From Prevotella sp. 10(H) (lineage in GTDB: Bacteria > Bacteroidota > Bacteroidia > Bacteroidales > Dysgonomonadaceae), in contig NZ_JOMI01000009.1 of the NCBI RefSeq assembly GCF_000711235.1, positions 611,123 through 675,122 on the forward strand: a stretch of DNA of 64,000 nt. Direction: 5' to 3'. The translations under genes and the position numbers were made by a program. The notes below the pieces were generated by a model. That model searched no databases, was not told the DNA's origin, and saw nothing but the letters and a program-made list of their open reading frames with translations. Shown here piece after piece: positions 31,999 through 40,927 of the stretch. Position 1 is the first letter of the stretch. Each line of letters starts with the position of its first letter.

Positions 31999-33387
31999 TT
32001 ATTGAGCAAATTTCAAGCCGTTAAGCTTATTCCAGCTACCTCTGGTAAAATCAGGGATTTCTACAGGGGCGGAATTGTTATCCAAAGATAATTGCGTCAA
32101 CGGAATAAGGCAGCACCACTCGGCAAGGTCGTAAACATCCATGTCTAAAGGTAAGCCTTTTTGCAGACAGTAAATGAGGCGGTAATCCATAATGAAGTCC
32201 ATCCCTCCATGTCCGCCCACCTGTTTTGCTTTCTCTTCTATGTCGCGTGCAATCGGATGTTTGTATTTTTCCATCAAAGCTTTTCTAACATCGTCCGGAA
32301 CATAGCTGTGCGCATTCAGGTTCTCATGGTTAGCTGCAACAGAAGGATCGATTTCCCCGCCATCGAGCGCATATCCCTGAACAGGATATTTATTTGCAAA
32401 GCCTTTTGTACCTGTAAGTTGATACATGCGGCTGTATGGACGAGGTGAGTTTACATTGTGCTCTATTAGTATCGATTTTCCTTTTTCGGTAGATATAAGT
32501 GTTGATGTATGTTCTCCGTTCTTGAAATCTTTTACATCTTCACCTGTCTTTTCTTTTATATAATTGATGCTGGATATCTGTTTTGCATCCACAGATACAA
32601 GATAATTCATCTTGTCGCCGCGGTGTATATTCATGGCCTGACATACAGGGCCAAGTCCATGGGTAGGATACAGGTCGCCTCTGTGTGTCCTGTTGTAGTC
32701 CATACGCCAGTTATTCCAGTACTGATCCCAGAACGGTTGTAATCCGTGTATATATGCACCCTCTCCGTGTACTATTTCACCAAGCAGACCTTGCTGGACC
32801 ATATTCAACGTAGTCAGTTCGAAGAAATCGTATACACAATTTTCGAGCTGCATGCAATGTTTACGGGTTTGTTCCGAAGTATTGATAAGCGCCCATATTT
32901 CATCCATATTCATGGCTGAAGGCACTTCAATGGCGACATGCTTGCCGTCTTTCATAGCTTGAACTCCCATCATTGCATGTGATTTCCAGTCAGTAGCAAT
33001 ATAGATCAGGTCTACATTCGGTAAAGCGGTCACCTTGCGCCAAACAGCGGTATCACCGTAAAACTCCTGAGCCTTAGGAAGTCCGCGTTTTTCCAGCATT
33101 TGGTTTACTTTTTCCGTATTCTTTTGTTCCACATCGCATAAGGCAACCACTTCAACTCCCTCGATATGAGTCATACGCTCTACAGCACCGGGCCCCCGCA
33201 TTCCCAAACCGATGAAAGCTACGCGAACAACAGGTAATGGATCGGTTCTTAATTCGAGTACATCTGTTTGTCCTGCAGGACGTTCAGGAACGGTTGTTTT
33301 AATCACGGACGATTGCTCTTTTGCCGGTTGTGTTCCACAACTTATAAGCACTAAGCTGATGATAAACAGGGTGAGGATTTTTTTCAT
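31999..33387 (-). CDS. GH109-type lipoprotein (Gfo/Idh/MocA fold, alpha-N-acetylgalactosaminidase-like)
   Basis: 462 residues with a lipobox LVLISCG (Cys17). Rossmann motif VAFIGLGMRGPGAV at about 54-67, then VALCDVEQ, IATDWKSHAMMGVQAM and GKHVAIEVPSAM. GH109 enzymes use bound NAD+ for a redox-assisted cleavage of alpha-N-acetylgalactosamine; their length (about 440-460) and export signal match. It is followed at 97 bp by a beta-galactosidase, so the pair could trim galactose and GalNAc from host or bacterial glycans. Whether this protein is a glycosidase or a plain dehydrogenase is not settled by sequence alone. Confidence 0.8.
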   Translation of the reverse strand: MKKILTLFIISLVLISCGTQPAKEQSSVIKTTVPERPAGQTDVLELRTDPLPVVRVAFIGLGMRGPGAVERMTHIEGVEVVALCDVEQKNTEKVNQMLEKRGLPKAQEFYGDTAVWRKVTALPNVDLIYIATDWKSHAMMGVQAMKDGKHVAIEVPSAMNMDEIWALINTSEQTRKHCMQLENCVYDFFELTTLNMVQQGLLGEIVHGEGAYIHGLQPFWDQYWNNWRMDYNRTHRGDLYPTHGLGPVCQAMNIHRGDKMNYLVSVDAKQISSINYIKEKTGEDVKDFKNGEHTSTLISTEKGKSILIEHNVNSPRPYSRMYQLTGTKGFANKYPVQGYALDGGEIDPSVAANHENLNAHSYVPDDVRKALMEKYKHPIARDIEEKAKQVGGHGGMDFIMDYRLIYCLQKGLPLDMDVYDLAEWCCLIPLTQLSLDNNSAPVEIPDFTRGSWNKLNGLKFAQ

Positions 33388-33607
33388 AGAATTAGAACAT
33401 TTATTTAATATCAGAAATTATAAATCACATTTTACTTCTTTCTTATAATATAAGTAATACAAGGATATGTACCTCTATAAATTATATACTTTTTTCGAGG
33501 CCTTTTGTACTCACTTTGCTCCAAAAAAATGATTATAACGGAGCTATTATTTGATATTTATTAAATATTAACATCTTAGTTCTCGTATTATCGGGCAGTA
33601 ACATATA

Positions 33608-33615
33608 CAAAGGTA
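33608..33615 (-). promoter_or_regulatory. Possible -7 element of the GH109/GH2 pair
   Basis: Minus strand TACCTTTG, about 220 bp upstream of the GH109-type gene and just beyond the RNase terminator. No -33 box seen. Confidence 0.35.
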
Positions 33616-33622
33616 TAAAAGA

Positions 33623-33652
33623 AAAACTGTCCTGATGTATCAGAACAGTTTT
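33623..33652 (-). terminator. Terminator of the RNase E/G gene
   Basis: AAAACTGTtCTGAT / ATCAGgACAGTTTT stem followed on the minus strand by TTTCTTTT, 22 bp after the stop. Confidence 0.8.
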
Positions 33653-33674
33653 AAATTTCTTTCGGAGGTATATT

Positions 33675-35249
33675 TTATTTTACTTCAAATTCCTGTTTCA
33701 TATCTATCTCTTCATTGTTTTCATCATAAAAATGATATTCGAGAAATGCAAGATTTTGATTCGGTATTATTTTTACACCCATTCCATATCTCCATTTCCA
33801 CTGCCATTTGAGGGAAATGAAGCCTCGATTGATAAACGCTGCAACATACGGATGTATGTGCAAGGTGAATTTTTTCACTTTCAGATCTTTCACAAGATAA
33901 CTAATTTTCATTCGCAAGGTGTCTGTGAATAGGATAGATGGCCTTATTTCTCCCTTTCCGAAACAGTTAGGGCAAATTTCGGTAGTGGTTATTTCCATCT
34001 CGGGACGCACGCGCTGTCTGGTAATCTGCATCAAACCGAATTTACTCAATGGTAAAATGTTGTGCTTGGCGCGGTCGTTGGCCATTAATTCCTGCATCCT
34101 TGTTATCAGTTGACTGCGGTGCTCACCTTCAGTCATGTCTATAAAGTCGATTACGATTATGCCCCCCATATCTCGTAATCTGAGTTGTCTGGCTATTTCT
34201 TCGGCTGCCGCGGAATTCACTTCCCAGGCATTGTTTTCCTGTCCGGCTTCAGGGTTCTTCGATCTGTTTCCGCTGTTTACATCTATAACGTGAAGTGCTT
34301 CTGTATGCTCTATAATCAAATATGCACCGTTACGGAATGTTACGGTTTTACCAAATAGAGCCTTAACTTGTTTTGTAACGGCATAGTTGTCGAATATCGG
34401 CAGTGTTCCGTCGTACTGCTTTACAATATTCTTTTTCTCGGGTGCAATAAACGAAATGTAATCCCGGATTTGGTTGCATGTGTCAGGGTCGTTTACATGA
34501 ATTTCCTGAAAACTGGAATTAAATACATCCCTCAACAGTGCAACTATACGCCCTGTTTCCTCAAAAACGAGGGTCGGCAGTTTGCTTTTCTGTATTTTAG
34601 GGAGATTGTCATCCCAGCGCTTTACCAGTGTTTTAAGTTCTGCATCCAGATCAGCTACTTTTTTACCTTCGGCCACAGTTCTCACTATCACGCCGAAGTT
34701 TTTTGGCTTAATACTCTGTATCAGTTGCCGCAAGCGGGCACGTTCTTCTTTCGATTTTATTTTTTGTGATACGGAGACTTTGTCGTTGAAAGGTATAACG
34801 ACGAGGAAACGTCCTGCCAGGGACAGTTCCGAAGTAAGGCGGGGGCCTTTTGTCGATATTGGTTCTTTGGCTATCTGCACCAGTATTTCCTGTCCCGGTT
34901 TTAAGATATCGCTGATGGAGCCATCCTTGTCGATATCATGCTCCAGTTTCATCTTGGAGATGTTCGGAAATTTCTTTTTGTCTGCGAGCGCCTGTTTGTA
35001 GAACTTATCAACAGATTTAAATTGAGCACCAAGATCTAAATAGTGAAGAAAAGCGTCCTTTTTGTATCCTATGTCTACAAAAGCAGCGTTGAGGCCGGGC
35101 ATAAGCTTTTTCACTTTGCCGGCATAGATGTTCCCTACCGCGTATGAAGCATCTCTTCCTTCTTTCTGCAGTTCGACAAGCTTCTTGTCCTCAAGTACTG
35201 CTATAGAAACTTCATTGGGCTGAACATCGACTACTAGTTCGCTATTCAT
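33675..35249 (-). CDS. rng: Ribonuclease E/G family endoribonuclease
   Basis: 524 residues, the RNase G-like length without the long C-terminal scaffold of E. coli RNase E. S1 RNA-binding domain at about 38-125 (GNIYAGKVKKLMPGLNAAFVDIG), DNase I-like catalytic part with VIDVNSGN near 320 and GGIIVIDFID near 363 (the two metal-binding Asp), and the zinc-link motif CPNCFGKGE near 424. It cleaves single-stranded mRNA and rRNA precursors in the cytoplasm. It lies before the mS38-like and HU genes, all minus strand; an inverted repeat in its leader is described separately. Confidence 0.93.
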   Translation of the reverse strand: MNSELVVDVQPNEVSIAVLEDKKLVELQKEGRDASYAVGNIYAGKVKKLMPGLNAAFVDIGYKKDAFLHYLDLGAQFKSVDKFYKQALADKKKFPNISKMKLEHDIDKDGSISDILKPGQEILVQIAKEPISTKGPRLTSELSLAGRFLVVIPFNDKVSVSQKIKSKEERARLRQLIQSIKPKNFGVIVRTVAEGKKVADLDAELKTLVKRWDDNLPKIQKSKLPTLVFEETGRIVALLRDVFNSSFQEIHVNDPDTCNQIRDYISFIAPEKKNIVKQYDGTLPIFDNYAVTKQVKALFGKTVTFRNGAYLIIEHTEALHVIDVNSGNRSKNPEAGQENNAWEVNSAAAEEIARQLRLRDMGGIIVIDFIDMTEGEHRSQLITRMQELMANDRAKHNILPLSKFGLMQITRQRVRPEMEITTTEICPNCFGKGEIRPSILFTDTLRMKISYLVKDLKVKKFTLHIHPYVAAFINRGFISLKWQWKWRYGMGVKIIPNQNLAFLEYHFYDENNEEIDMKQEFEVK

Positions 35250-35276
35250 AACTATAATTTTGGATTTTGAAAAATA

Positions 35277-35305
35277 AGATTTAAATCGCTTTTGTATTTA
35301 AATCT
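35277..35305 (-). promoter_or_regulatory. Stem-loop in the leader of the RNase E/G gene
   Basis: Perfect 10-bp arms AGATTTAAAT / ATTTAAATCT with a 9-nt loop, 28 bp upstream of the start codon. E. coli rne is known to autoregulate through a leader hairpin, so this is a candidate for the same role; nothing in the sequence proves it. Confidence 0.4.
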
Positions 35306-35360
35306 GAAAAATAGATTTCCTTCTTTTTGTAAGAGAGGCAGAGTTCATATAATACACAAA

Positions 35361-35397
35361 GAACAAACTTAAAATTCAACAATTTGTAAGTTTGTTC
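35361..35397 (-). terminator. Hairpin after the HU/mS38-like unit
   Basis: Perfect 10-bp arms GAACAAACTT / AAGTTTGTTC with an AT-rich loop, 32 bp after the small gene, followed on the minus strand by TTTGTG. Confidence 0.55.
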
Positions 35398-35429
35398 CCG
35401 TATATTTCCGTTAAAGAAAGATGCAAGGC

Positions 35430-35522
35430 TTATTTTTTCTTTTTGTGCCTGTTCTTCCTTAGTCTTTTTTTGCGCTTGTGCGTAGACATTTTATGTCTTT
35501 TTCTTTTCTTTCCGCTTGGCAT
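35430..35522 (-). CDS. 30-residue mS38-like (AURKAIP1/COX24 domain) ribosome-associated protein
   Basis: An open frame of 30 codons reading MPSGKKRKRHKMSTHKRKK and ending in more Arg/Lys. More than half of the residues are Lys or Arg. The KRKRHKM...H KRKKRLRKNRHK pattern is that of the AURKAIP1/COX24 C-terminal domain, found in mitochondrial mS38 and in tiny bacterial ribosomal proteins such as bS22. Bacteroidota genomes carry such a gene near HU. It lies 40 bp downstream of the HU gene on the same strand, so both are probably co-transcribed. It is easy to miss because of its length. Confidence 0.88.
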   Translation of the reverse strand: MPSGKKRKRHKMSTHKRKKRLRKNRHKKKK

Positions 35523-35562
35523 GTTATTTATATTTAGTAATTAATAATTTGGTGCGCGTCAA

Positions 35563-35838
35563 TTACTTTCTTACCTGGATTACGAAAGTTTTGGCAGGTT
35601 TAAATGCCGGAATTGAATGTGCTGGTATAATGATAGTTGTATTTTTCGAAATATTACGAGCTGTTTTTTGAGCTCTTGTTTTTACGATAAAACTACCGAA
35701 ACCTCTTAAATAAACATTTTCATTCTTGCTCAGGGAGTCTTTAACTACATCCATGAATGATTCAACTGTTTTTAATACAGTAGCTTTATCTATGCCTGTA
35801 TTCTTCGCAATCTCGTTAACGATGTCAGCTTTTGTCAT
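35563..35838 (-). CDS. HU-family DNA-binding protein
   Basis: 91 residues, the standard HU/IHF length. TKADIVNEIAKNTGIDKATV at the N-terminus, the RGFGSFIVKTR beta-arm start near 44-55 and IPAFKPAKTFVIQVRK at the end. The arm reads RNISKN in place of the usual RNP loop. It bends and compacts DNA as a dimer. It is divergent from mutY and upstream of the mS38-like gene. Confidence 0.93.
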   Translation of the reverse strand: MTKADIVNEIAKNTGIDKATVLKTVESFMDVVKDSLSKNENVYLRGFGSFIVKTRAQKTARNISKNTTIIIPAHSIPAFKPAKTFVIQVRK

Positions 35839-35881
35839 TTTCTTATTTTTTTAGATTCAAAACAATTAATTTTTTGGACTG

Positions 35882-35909
35882 CAAATATATAGCTTTTTAT
35901 TTACCTTTG
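35882..35909. promoter_or_regulatory. Divergent -7 elements for HU and mutY
   Basis: Minus strand TATATTTG at 35882-35889 points to HU; plus strand TACCTTTG at 35902-35909 points to mutY. -33 boxes are at unusual spacing. Confidence 0.4.
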
Positions 35910-35994
35910 AAACAAATAATTGCCAATTTTTTGAAATAATGAAGAAATTAACTTTCGGGAATGATTGTTTGGCGGTTATTCTAAATGATTGTAA

Positions 35995-37053
35995 ATGAGT
36001 ATACAAAAAGATTTGAGATTAAGCTCCATATTAATAAAGTGGTATAACGATAATAAAAGGGACTTGCCGTGGCGCGATACTACAGACCCTTATATCATAT
36101 GGATATCTGAAATTATATTGCAGCAAACACGTGTAGATCAGGGATATAATTATTTTTTGCGGTTCATACAGCGTTTTTCCTCAGTAGACGTGTTGGCTAA
36201 AGCAGACGAAAGTGAAGTATTGAAACTATGGCAGGGCTTAGGGTATTACAGCCGTGCACGTAATTTACATGCTGCTGCAAAAATGGTAACGGATAATTAT
36301 GGTGGAGTGTTTCCCTACGAGTATAAAAATGTGCTTAGCCTCAAGGGGGTAGGTGAATATACAGCTGCTGCGATTGTTTCATTCGCTTATAATGAGCCTT
36401 ATGCAGTTGTCGATGGAAATGTATACCGCGTCCTGTCGCGCATTTTTGCTATAGATGATCCTATTGACAGTACTAAAGGAAAGAAAGTGTTTGCCGGGCT
36501 GGCTCAGGAATTGCTTGATGAAAAACATGCAGGATTGCACAATCAGGCTATAATGGAATTCGGTGCACTGCAATGTGTTCCGGTATCACCCGATTGTGAA
36601 AATTGTCCGGCTGCATCTCTATGCCTCGCTTATGCGCATGATAAGGTGAGGCTATATCCGGTAAAAGAGGGTAAGCAAAAAGTTAGGAACCGATATTTTA
36701 ATTATCTGGATATCCGTGTAGGAGATAATATGTTATTGCATAAGCGGACAGGAAAAGATATCTGGCAAAATCTGTTTGAATTACCCTTAATAGAAAGTGA
36801 GAAGCAACTGACTATTGAAGAATTGCAGAAGGAAAATAGATTTAAAAACATTTTTGGTAATTCAGCTAAAGTACATATTAAGTATATTGTTGAGATGAAG
36901 CATATACTTTCCCACCAGATAATATATGCATCGTTTTATAAAGTAACTGTAAATAATATCGAGTTAAGCAATAATTATATAAAGGTGAAAGTAGAAGAGG
37001 CGGATAATTATCCTGTATCGCGGCTTGTACATAAATATCTGGAAAAAATGTAA
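35995..37053 (+). CDS. mutY: A/G-specific adenine glycosylase
   Basis: 352 residues. Helix-hairpin-helix and catalytic region: WISEIILQQTRVDQG near 35-50 (Glu catalytic), LKGVGEYTAAAIVSFAYNEP with VDGNVYRVLSR (catalytic Asp) near 110-145. The iron-sulfur ligands form C-x6-C-x2-C-x5-C (CVPVSPDCENCPAASLC). A C-terminal NUDIX-like domain (about 230-350) recognises 8-oxoG. It removes adenine mispaired with 8-oxoguanine. In many Bacteroidota, HU-mutY is followed by ssb-gldE-gldD; here that continuation lies 16.7 kb away. Confidence 0.95.
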   Translation: MSIQKDLRLSSILIKWYNDNKRDLPWRDTTDPYIIWISEIILQQTRVDQGYNYFLRFIQRFSSVDVLAKADESEVLKLWQGLGYYSRARNLHAAAKMVTDNYGGVFPYEYKNVLSLKGVGEYTAAAIVSFAYNEPYAVVDGNVYRVLSRIFAIDDPIDSTKGKKVFAGLAQELLDEKHAGLHNQAIMEFGALQCVPVSPDCENCPAASLCLAYAHDKVRLYPVKEGKQKVRNRYFNYLDIRVGDNMLLHKRTGKDIWQNLFELPLIESEKQLTIEELQKENRFKNIFGNSAKVHIKYIVEMKHILSHQIIYASFYKVTVNNIELSNNYIKVKVEEADNYPVSRLVHKYLEKM

Positions 37054-37069
37054 CTATTTTTTTATGGTG

Positions 37070-37100
37070 TTTGTATAAATCATAAAACACTATAACTTTG
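37070..37100 (+). promoter_or_regulatory. Promoter of the GT2 gene
   Basis: TTTG (37070-37073), 19-bp spacer, TAACTTTG (37093-37100): an ideal Bacteroidota promoter 19 bp before the start codon. Confidence 0.8.
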
Positions 37101-37119
37101 TATTGAACATAAACGACCC

Positions 37120-38052
37120 ATGAACATGGATAAAATATCATTAATAGTTCCTTGTTATAATGAAGAGCAAGCCCTTCCCTTTCTATATAAAGAGCTCGTA
37201 AAGCTCGCTGATGAAATGCAGGAGCAAGAGTTCGAATTTATTTTTATCAATGACGGATCAAAGGATAAGACGCTGGACTTGGTGAAAGAATTTAAAGAAA
37301 CTGACAACAGAGTCCATTATGTGTCTTTTTCCCGTAATTTTGGTAAAGAGGCCGGAATATATGCCGGATTGAAGGCTGCAAAAGGTGACTTTATTTCACT
37401 TATTGATGCCGATCTGCAGGATCCGCCTTCTCTTGTTAAAGAGATGTATGCAACCCTCAAAACGGAAGACTTCGATTGTGTTGCTACACGCCGCGTAGAC
37501 CGTAAAGGTGAACCTGTAATGCGTTCCTTCTTTGCCAAACAATTCTATAAACTTATAAATAAAATTTCCGATACGGAAGTTGTGGACGGTGCCCGCGATT
37601 TTCGCCTAATGACCCGTCAAATGGTCGATGCAATATTGGAAATGAGCGAATATAACCGTTTCTCGAAAGGTATATTCGGTTGGGTCGGTTTTAATACCAA
37701 ATGGATAGCTTTCGAGAATATAGAACGTGTGGCAGGGGAGACTAAATGGTCGTTTATAGGACTTTTCTTGTATTCTCTTGAAGGGATAATTGCTTTCTCG
37801 ACACGGCCTTTGCTTATCGCCTCATTGTTTGGTATTTTGTTTTGCCTTATAGCCTTCGTGATGATTTGTGTTATCATCTTTAAAACTTTGGTGTTTGGGG
37901 ATGATGTACAGGGATATCCGTCAACAATGTGTGTTATATTCTTTATAGGAGGCATCCAGTTGTTCTGTCTAGGTATTCTCGGGCAGTATCTATCCAAGAC
38001 TTACTTGGAAGCGAAAAAGCGTCCTATCTACATTGTAAAAGAAAAAGCCTAA
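37120..38052 (+). CDS. Family 2 glycosyltransferase, polyprenyl-phosphate sugar synthase type
   Basis: 310 residues. GT-A start ISLIVPCYNEEQAL, DADLQDPP metal motif near 90-97, ARDFRLMTRQ near 150, ETKWSF near 207 and two C-terminal helices (about 228-255, 262-290). It should load a sugar onto a polyprenyl phosphate at the inner membrane for later transfer outside. It is a paralogue of the 21176-22114 protein, but has no deacetylase partner. It has its own promoter and is 201 bp before the nuo operon. An in-frame ATG 6 bp further in is an alternative start. Confidence 0.88.
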   Translation: MNMDKISLIVPCYNEEQALPFLYKELVKLADEMQEQEFEFIFINDGSKDKTLDLVKEFKETDNRVHYVSFSRNFGKEAGIYAGLKAAKGDFISLIDADLQDPPSLVKEMYATLKTEDFDCVATRRVDRKGEPVMRSFFAKQFYKLINKISDTEVVDGARDFRLMTRQMVDAILEMSEYNRFSKGIFGWVGFNTKWIAFENIERVAGETKWSFIGLFLYSLEGIIAFSTRPLLIASLFGILFCLIAFVMICVIIFKTLVFGDDVQGYPSTMCVIFFIGGIQLFCLGILGQYLSKTYLEAKKRPIYIVKEKA

Positions 38053-38106
38053 ATGCTTGTTTTGTAATCTTTAGTTGTCAAATTTGAATAATTTGACACG
38101 TATTTT

Positions 38107-38137
38107 TTTGTGTTTAAAAAATAAAAGAGTAATTTTG
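38107..38137 (+). promoter_or_regulatory. Promoter of the nuo operon
   Basis: TTTG (38107-38110), exactly 19 bp, then TAATTTTG (38130-38137): the canonical Bacteroidota spacing. It leaves a leader of about 110 nt before nuoA. Confidence 0.8.
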
Positions 38138-38253
38138 CGCCGATTGTCCGGATGCTCTCATTTGATGCGCCTTTTGTGGTTGTGACAAAGTGTTACCAAT
38201 AGCATAAAAACGATTGACAATTGATAGAAAAGTCTTAATCTTAAAGTGAAAAT

Positions 38254-38607
38254 ATGAGTTCTGCTGCTCTTTTTTTAGTTGTGCTTTTGACGGGGATTAT
38301 GCTCGTTTGTGCCGGTCTCGGTATGGCCCTATTATTATCACCGAAGTCATTTAATGCCCAAAAAGGAGAACCATATGAATGTGGTGTTCCTACCCACGGA
38401 ACTTCGTGGATGCAATTCAGAGTAGGGTATTACTTATATGCTATATTATATCTGATGTTCGATGTGGAAGCAATATTCTTGTTCCCATGGGCAACAGTTG
38501 TCCGTAATTTAGGCATGCCCGGACTTTACAGTATATTATTTTTCATATTAATCTTAGGCCTCGGACTGGCTTATGCGTGGAGGAAAGGAGCATTACAATG
38601 GAAGTAA
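38254..38607 (+). CDS. nuoA: NADH-quinone oxidoreductase subunit A
   Basis: 117 residues with three membrane helices. The loop with [16 protein letters not shown] (the conserved ECG) and the [21 protein letters not shown] helix with its acidic residues are diagnostic. It is a small membrane subunit at the joint between quinone site and proton channels. First gene of the complex I operon; its end overlaps nuoB by 10 bp. Confidence 0.95.
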   Translation: MSSAALFLVVLLTGIMLVCAGLGMALLLSPKSFNAQKGEPYECGVPTHGTSWMQFRVGYYLYAILYLMFDVEAIFLFPWATVVRNLGMPGLYSILFFILILGLGLAYAWRKGALQWK

Positions 38608-39170
38608 AGAAAATATATATAAAAGGTATTCCTAACGACGAGTTTAAGGATAACGAATACCTTGAAAACCATATTAAGGAACTGAACGAAAACGGTGTGC
38701 CCGTAGTAATAGGTAAATTGGATGATCTTATCAACTGGGGCCGATCAAATTCTATATGGCCGCTGGCTTTCGCTACAAGTTGCTGCGGTATCGAGTTTAT
38801 GGCTTCGGCTGCTGCGCGTTACGACCTTGCCCGTTTCGGTATGGAGGTTACCCGCAATAGTCCGCGTCAGGCAGATACAATGGTTGTGGCAGGAACAATT
38901 GTACACAAAATGGCTCCGTTATTGAAACGTGTATACGACCAGATGGCAGAACCGAAATATGTTGTAGCAATGGGAAGCTGCGCTATATCTGGTGGCCCGT
39001 TTGTAGATTCGTATCATGTGGTGAAAGGAATTGATGAAATTATGCCGGTAGATGTATATGTGCCGGGTTGCCCGCCTCGTCCTGAAGCTTTGTTTTATGG
39101 ATTGATGCAGTTACAGCGTAAGATTAAGGTAGAAAGATTCCTGTTTAAAGTAGACAAAAAGAAAAAATAA
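38598..39170 (+). CDS. nuoB: NADH-quinone oxidoreductase subunit B
   Basis: 190 residues from ATG at 38598. This start is preferred over an in-frame GTG at 38577 because it follows an AAGGAG-like stretch at 38585-38590. The N2 iron-sulfur ligands are visible: TSCCGIEF (adjacent Cys pair), [10 protein letters not shown] and [12 protein letters not shown]2 is the last cluster before quinone. Overlap with nuoA (10 bp) indicates coupled translation. Confidence 0.96.
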   Translation: MEVKKIYIKGIPNDEFKDNEYLENHIKELNENGVPVVIGKLDDLINWGRSNSIWPLAFATSCCGIEFMASAAARYDLARFGMEVTRNSPRQADTMVVAGTIVHKMAPLLKRVYDQMAEPKYVVAMGSCAISGGPFVDSYHVVKGIDEIMPVDVYVPGCPPRPEALFYGLMQLQRKIKVERFLFKVDKKKK

Positions 39171-39221
39171 AATAGATGCAAGCCATGAGATTACAAGATG
39201 TAGATGCTTTTTCGGCAAAGA

Positions 39222-39252
39222 ACTTGTAACTCGTAACTCGTAACTTGTAACT
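39222..39252 (+). repeat. Heptad repeat arm in the nuoB-nuoCD spacer
   Basis: Four consecutive 7-bp units (ACTTGTA, ACTCGTA, ACTCGTA, ACTTGTA) plus ACT, ending 10 bp before the nuoCD start. This is the same right arm as in the elements at 43302-43452 and 43813-43952. Only a weak left arm (ATTACAAGATG near 39190) is present. Confidence 0.85.
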
Positions 39253-39262
39253 AAAAATATCG

Positions 39263-40891
39263 ATGGAAAATATCAAAAAGGTAATACTGAAAGCCGTACC
39301 TGAAGCGGTAATCGAGGAAGTTGGAAAACTCACGGTTACTGTAGAACCGGATAAACTACGCACTTTGGCAAAGGCTCTTCGCTATAATGAAGAATATCCT
39401 TTCGACTATCTGGCTATGCTTACCGGAATGGACTGGGGCGAAAAACTCGGAGTGAATTATCTCCTTACTTCATCGAAAGACTTATCAAAAGAAGTTGTGC
39501 TGAAAACAGGTACTACAGATAAGAAGAACCCTTTGCTTTATACTGTTACCGATATCTGGGAAACAGCCCATTACAACGAGCGTGAAGTATATGCGATGTT
39601 CGGCATCCGTTTTATCAACAATCCGGATATGCGTCGCTTCTTCCTAAACTCCGACTGGAATGGCTTCCCGCTGAGAAAGGATTACGATGCGAACCCGCTA
39701 CTTAATCCTGTTTCTGTCGAAAGTAAAGATATTATCGATATTGCTCCGCGTATTATGGAAACTCCTGCCGGACTTAAAGAAGAGAAGGTAAGGATATTCG
39801 AACAAAACGATTATATAATCAATATAGGGCCGCAACACCCGTCTACACATGGTGTTATGCACTTTCGCGTAGCATTGGAAGGTGAAATAGTAAAGAAAAT
39901 AGATGTGCATAGCGGCTATATACATCGCGGAATAGAAAAGATGTGCGAGAGCATGACTTATCCGCAGATACTGCATCTGACCGACCGTCTGGATTATCTT
40001 TCGGCAAACATTAACCGTCATGGCTTGTGTATGTGTGTAGAAAAAGCGGCTGAAATAGAAATTCCCGAAAGAGCGCAATATATCCGTACCATTATGGATG
40101 AATTGAACCGTATTGATTCGCACCTTGTAGCATGGGGTACTATGTGTATGGACTTAGGTTCTACCACTGCCTTTATCTATGGTATGCGCGAAAGAGAGGA
40201 TATCCTTAAAATATTTGAACTGACATCGGGCGGCCGTCTGATTATCAACTACAATGTTATCGGCGGTGTAATGTTCGATATTTATCCTGATTTCCAGAAA
40301 GATGTGAAAGCCTTTATTCCGGTTATGCGTAAGGCATTGAAAGAATATGACAGACTGTTTACAGGTAATGTGATTGCCGTAGGCCGTATGAAAGGTCTGG
40401 GGCTTTTGTCTAACGAAGATGCGATTTCTTATGCTGTTACAGGGCCTGCCGGACGGGGGTCTGGCTTCTCTTGCGATATTCGTAAGCATGTTCCTTATGC
40501 TCTTTATGATAAGGTGAACTTTACTGAAATTATCAGGGATGAAGGCGATTCATATGCACGTTATCTGAACCGTCTGGATGAAATAGAAGAATCTTTGAAA
40601 ATCATAGAACAACTTATCGATAATATACCTGAAGGGGAATTCTTAGCGAAAACCAAAGCTATTATCAAACTTCCTGAAGGGGAATATTATCAGAGAGTGG
40701 AAGCGGGACGCGGCGAATTCGGTGTGTTTATCGAAAGTCGCGGCGACAAGACTCCTTACCGCCTGAAATTTCGTTCGCCGTCTATGGCAGCTGTTCAGGC
40801 AATGCCGTTGATCTGTGAAGATGAGAAAATTTCAGACTTTATCGGTATCGGAGGTTCTATGGACTATGTAATTCCTGATATCGACCGTTAA
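39263..40891 (+). CDS. nuoCD: NADH-quinone oxidoreductase fused subunits C and D
   Basis: 542 residues. N-terminal NuoC part (about 1-160, with HYNEREVYAMFGIRF and FLNSDWNGFPLRKDY), then the NuoD part (about 190-542, NIGPQHPSTHGVMHFRV, HRGIEKMCE, RLDYLSANINRH). NuoD forms the quinone chamber with NuoB. The fusion is found in several phyla, among them Bacteroidota. An in-frame start at 39263 follows the heptad repeat; 92 bp separate it from nuoB. Confidence 0.96.
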   Translation: MENIKKVILKAVPEAVIEEVGKLTVTVEPDKLRTLAKALRYNEEYPFDYLAMLTGMDWGEKLGVNYLLTSSKDLSKEVVLKTGTTDKKNPLLYTVTDIWETAHYNEREVYAMFGIRFINNPDMRRFFLNSDWNGFPLRKDYDANPLLNPVSVESKDIIDIAPRIMETPAGLKEEKVRIFEQNDYIINIGPQHPSTHGVMHFRVALEGEIVKKIDVHSGYIHRGIEKMCESMTYPQILHLTDRLDYLSANINRHGLCMCVEKAAEIEIPERAQYIRTIMDELNRIDSHLVAWGTMCMDLGSTTAFIYGMREREDILKIFELTSGGRLIINYNVIGGVMFDIYPDFQKDVKAFIPVMRKALKEYDRLFTGNVIAVGRMKGLGLLSNEDAISYAVTGPAGRGSGFSCDIRKHVPYALYDKVNFTEIIRDEGDSYARYLNRLDEIEESLKIIEQLIDNIPEGEFLAKTKAIIKLPEGEYYQRVEAGRGEFGVFIESRGDKTPYRLKFRSPSMAAVQAMPLICEDEKISDFIGIGGSMDYVIPDIDR

Positions 40892-40927
40892 CCAAGATTA
40901 TTTATATTATCAATATAACAAAGATAT

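Noticed and set aside
33388..33674. A gene or RNA between GH109 and RNase E/G
   Set aside because: No open frame of use, no tRNA fold; only the terminator and a possible promoter.
38577..38597. GTG start for nuoB at 38577
   Set aside because: The ATG at 38598 follows an AGGAAAGGAG sequence and the family start; the GTG lies inside nuoA.
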